Shown here in pieces: positions 34,078-35,539 of a stretch of DNA of 35,539 nt. The position numbers were made by a program, and so were the translations under genes. This stretch comes from Spirochaetales bacterium (GTDB lineage: Bacteria > Spirochaetota > Spirochaetia > SZUA-6 > DRHE01): assembly GCA_030615505.1 (NCBI GenBank), contig JAUWZD010000043.1, positions 1 to 35,539 of the forward strand. The letters run 5' to 3'. Position 1 is the stretch's first letter; every line of letters begins with the position of its first letter. Under the pieces are notes generated by a model, which saw nothing but the letters and a program-made list of their open reading frames with translations, searched no databases and had not been told where the DNA came from.

Positions 34078-35172
34078 ATGGCAACGGTTGAGTTGAAGAA
34101 TATGACAAAGGTGTACGACGGCAAAGTAACAGCCGTAGAGAATGCCAATATCAACATCGGTGACAGGGAATTCCTGGTATTGGTAGGTCCCTCTGGCTGC
34201 GGGAAATCAACAACCCTGAGGATGATCGCAGGGCTGGAGGAGATTACCGAAGGAGAGCTGTACATCGACGGAAAGATGATGAATGATGTGGCGCCCAAAG
34301 ATAGGGATATCGCCATGGTATTCCAGAACTACGCCCTCTACCCTCATATGTCGGTGTATGAGAATATGGCTTTTGGGCTTAAGATCAGGAAGTATCCCAA
34401 AAAAGAGATCAATGACAGAGTCCACGAAGCAGCTCAGATACTCGATATAGAGGAGCTTTTAGACCGAAAGCCCAAAGCCCTGTCAGGCGGTCAGCGGCAG
34501 CGTGTAGCCGTAGGCAGAGCTATTGTTCGAAAACCCAAGGTGTTTTTGTTCGATGAGCCGCTTTCAAACCTCGACGCCAAGCTGAGGGTTCAGATGAGAG
34601 CGGAGATATCGGCACTTCACAGCCGGCTCCAGGCCACAATAGTCTATGTTACCCATGATCAGGTTGAGGCTATGACCATGGGGGACAGTATTGTTGTGAT
34701 GAAAGATGGAATAATCCAGCAGATAGGAGATCCCCTGGGGCTCTATAACAATCCGATCAACAGATTTGTAGCAGGTTTTATCGGCTCTCCGCCAATGAAT
34801 ATCATGAAGGCAACCCTAAAGGAAGAGAAGGGCAAGGTTATAACCGATGAAGGTGATTTTCAGCTTACTGTCGATTCTTCCATGGCGGGAGCACTGCGCT
34901 CCTATGTGGGAAAGGATGTTCTGTTCGGTGTGCGTCCGGAGGATCTTCTATACACGACTGATCCTAAAGAGCCAAACAGTTTAAAAACCCGAGTAGAGGT
35001 TGTGGAGCCACTGGGTGCTGAGATCCTGCTCTATGTGAGCACCAAGCTTCATCAGATTGTAGTCCGCATACCGCCGCATATTATTTTGCATGTGGGAGAT
35101 GAGGTTTATTTTAAGCCGGCTATGGAAAAGGTTCACTTCTTTGACATTGAAACTGAAAAGACTATAGTCTAA
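34078..35172 (+). CDS. ugpC: Sugar ABC transporter ATPase, MsmK/UgpC type
   Basis: Cytosolic ATPase of the carbohydrate-uptake-1 class, 364 residues. It begins MATVELKNMTKVYDGKVTAVENANINI, with Walker A GPSGCGKST (about 37-45), Q-loop FQNYALYPHMSVYENMAFGLK, signature LSGGQRQRVAVGRAIV (about 135), Walker B VFLFDEPLSNLDAKLR and switch VYVTHDQVEAMTMGD. The C-terminal regulatory OB/TOBE domain (about 240-364) includes FGVRPEDL. ATG 34078 is chosen because GGAGG lies 7 nt before it; an upstream in-frame ATG (33898) lies inside the binding-protein gene. Such ATPases often serve several sugar permeases. The symbol is a family-level guess (msmK, malK and ugpC are alternatives). Confidence 0.93.
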   Translation: MATVELKNMTKVYDGKVTAVENANINIGDREFLVLVGPSGCGKSTTLRMIAGLEEITEGELYIDGKMMNDVAPKDRDIAMVFQNYALYPHMSVYENMAFGLKIRKYPKKEINDRVHEAAQILDIEELLDRKPKALSGGQRQRVAVGRAIVRKPKVFLFDEPLSNLDAKLRVQMRAEISALHSRLQATIVYVTHDQVEAMTMGDSIVVMKDGIIQQIGDPLGLYNNPINRFVAGFIGSPPMNIMKATLKEEKGKVITDEGDFQLTVDSSMAGALRSYVGKDVLFGVRPEDLLYTTDPKEPNSLKTRVEVVEPLGAEILLYVSTKLHQIVVRIPPHIILHVGDEVYFKPAMEKVHFFDIETEKTIV

Positions 35173-35190
35173 AGTCATATAAGAGTATTG

Positions 35191-35227
35191 ACAAAAAAAA
35201 CCGGCGACATTCGCCGGTTTTTTTTGT
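35191..35227. terminator. Strong bidirectional hairpin terminator
   Basis: A perfect 17-bp stem (35191-35207 with 35211-35227, loop CAT) with the GC-rich core CCGGCGA/TCGCCGG flanked by eight A and eight T. The A/T symmetry lets it work in both directions: it ends the ATPase message from the left and the response-regulator message from the right. Confidence 0.93.
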
Positions 35228-35246
35228 CCAATTGTGCCCTCGGCAA

Positions 35247-35405
35247 GGCGTATTTGCTGAACTTTTAAAGCAAATCCTCATAATAGAATACGGTAAAATA
35301 TTATAAGCGGGAGATGAGCCTGTGATTGTCACTGACAAAGGTAAGCCTATTGCAGCTTTGGTTAAGATTGAGAACGCGGATGATGAAACAGTTTACTCAT
35401 TATCT
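35247..35405 (+). pseudogene. Broken Phd/YefM-family antitoxin
   Basis: One reading frame carries GVFAELLKQILIIEYGK, a TAA at 35304-35306, then AGDEPVIVTDKGKPIAALVKIENADDETVYSLS. This is the middle and end of a prevent-host-death antitoxin, whose family pattern is F-[AS]-E-L-L...YGK-E-x-V-I-V-T-x-x-G-K-P-[IV]-A-A-L-V. The N-terminal beta strand and start codon are lost, a stop interrupts it, and the usual C-terminal helix is absent after SLS. No toxin gene is seen. Its end overlaps the response-regulator gene on the other strand. Confidence 0.6.
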
Positions 35406-35539
35406 TATTTAATGTCTTGCTTAACTCTTTGATTTTATATGGCTTTGCAACAACACCGCTGAAACCATATTTTTTGTATTCAGCCATTATGGGATCATTT
35501 GAATAGCCGCTGGAAACAATTGCTTTAACTTCAGGGTCT
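35362..35539 (-). CDS. Response-regulator receiver domain, C-terminal end (partial)
   Basis: The last 58 codons of a gene entering from the right edge. AIVSSGYSND and GFSGVVAKPYKIKELSKTLNKIM match the second half of a receiver domain: the conserved Ser of strand 4 in SSGY and the Lys-Pro of strand 5 in AKPY. The wording GYSNDPIMAEYKKYGFSGVVAKPY is common at the end of hybrid sensor histidine kinases, so the full protein may be one. The tail KLFHHPRSQS after the domain lies antisense to the Phd remnant and may be new sequence acquired at that junction. The stop is at 35362-35364. Confidence 0.82.
   Translation of the reverse strand, partial: DPEVKAIVSSGYSNDPIMAEYKKYGFSGVVAKPYKIKELSKTLNKIMSKLFHHPRSQS

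Noticed and set aside
1..35539. CRISPR arrays, insertion sequences or prophage genes
   Set aside because: No regularly spaced repeats, transposase or integrase motifs, or phage structural genes were seen.

Overview
The window looks like a chromosomal stretch of a free-living or sediment-type spirochaete. This is inference from gene content. The neighbourhood murB / cysS / ECF sigma factor / anti-sigma factor / double cyclic-nucleotide-binding protein resembles, from memory, the TP0089-TP0093 region of Treponema pallidum. The acetate kinase is long, the GlnE has GlnD-like ACT domains, and base composition is moderate. No phage, IS element or CRISPR array was seen.

Layout. 1-1610: a frameshifted HEPN gene cut by the left edge, then ackA (minus). 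1689-3059: a secreted, probably outer-membrane beta-rich protein. 3076-5352: a minus operon murB-mgtE, divergent from 5439-10192, a tightly packed plus operon of cysS, ECF sigma factor, zinc-finger anti-sigma factor, a small exported protein and an IPT/TIG-transglutaminase-like membrane protein whose catalytic Cys is replaced by Ser. 10208-12328 (minus): a two-domain cyclic-nucleotide-binding regulator with an apparently leaderless promoter, and a SAM hydroxide adenosyltransferase. 12425-15161: NUDIX hydrolase, tRNA-Cys(GCA), a B12-binding-type radical SAM protein, a cupin and a truncated MNT nucleotidyltransferase. 15512-15970: a small helical protein of unknown function.

16021-25454: a complete dipeptide/oligopeptide ABC importer (binding protein, hairpin terminator, two permeases, two ATPases) followed 6 nt later by a GlnE-type glutamine synthetase adenylyltransferase of 1251 residues, whose first ~270 residues look like the tandem ACT module of GlnD. 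25514-26970: a hydantoinase/dihydropyrimidinase with a near-consensus promoter. Peptide uptake, GlnE and hydantoinase together suggest a nitrogen-acquisition neighbourhood. 27104-31044 (minus): an AlbA_2/ATPase regulator gene behind a broken TrlF-type PHP-ATPase gene, interrupted by a 23-nt duplication and a nonsense codon. 31498-32484: a TIGR01212/YhcC-type radical SAM protein. 32628-35172: a lipoprotein solute-binding protein and an MsmK/UgpC-type ATPase for sugar uptake, closed by a strong terminator. The right edge holds a broken Phd antitoxin overlapping, antisense, the end of a response-regulator receiver domain.

A recurring theme is decayed or truncated toxin-antitoxin/defence-type genes (HEPN, MNT, TrlF, Phd) lying between intact housekeeping operons. 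The most unusual intact items are the ACT-GlnE fusion, the sigma/anti-sigma/pseudo-transglutaminase operon and the leaderless cyclic-nucleotide regulator.
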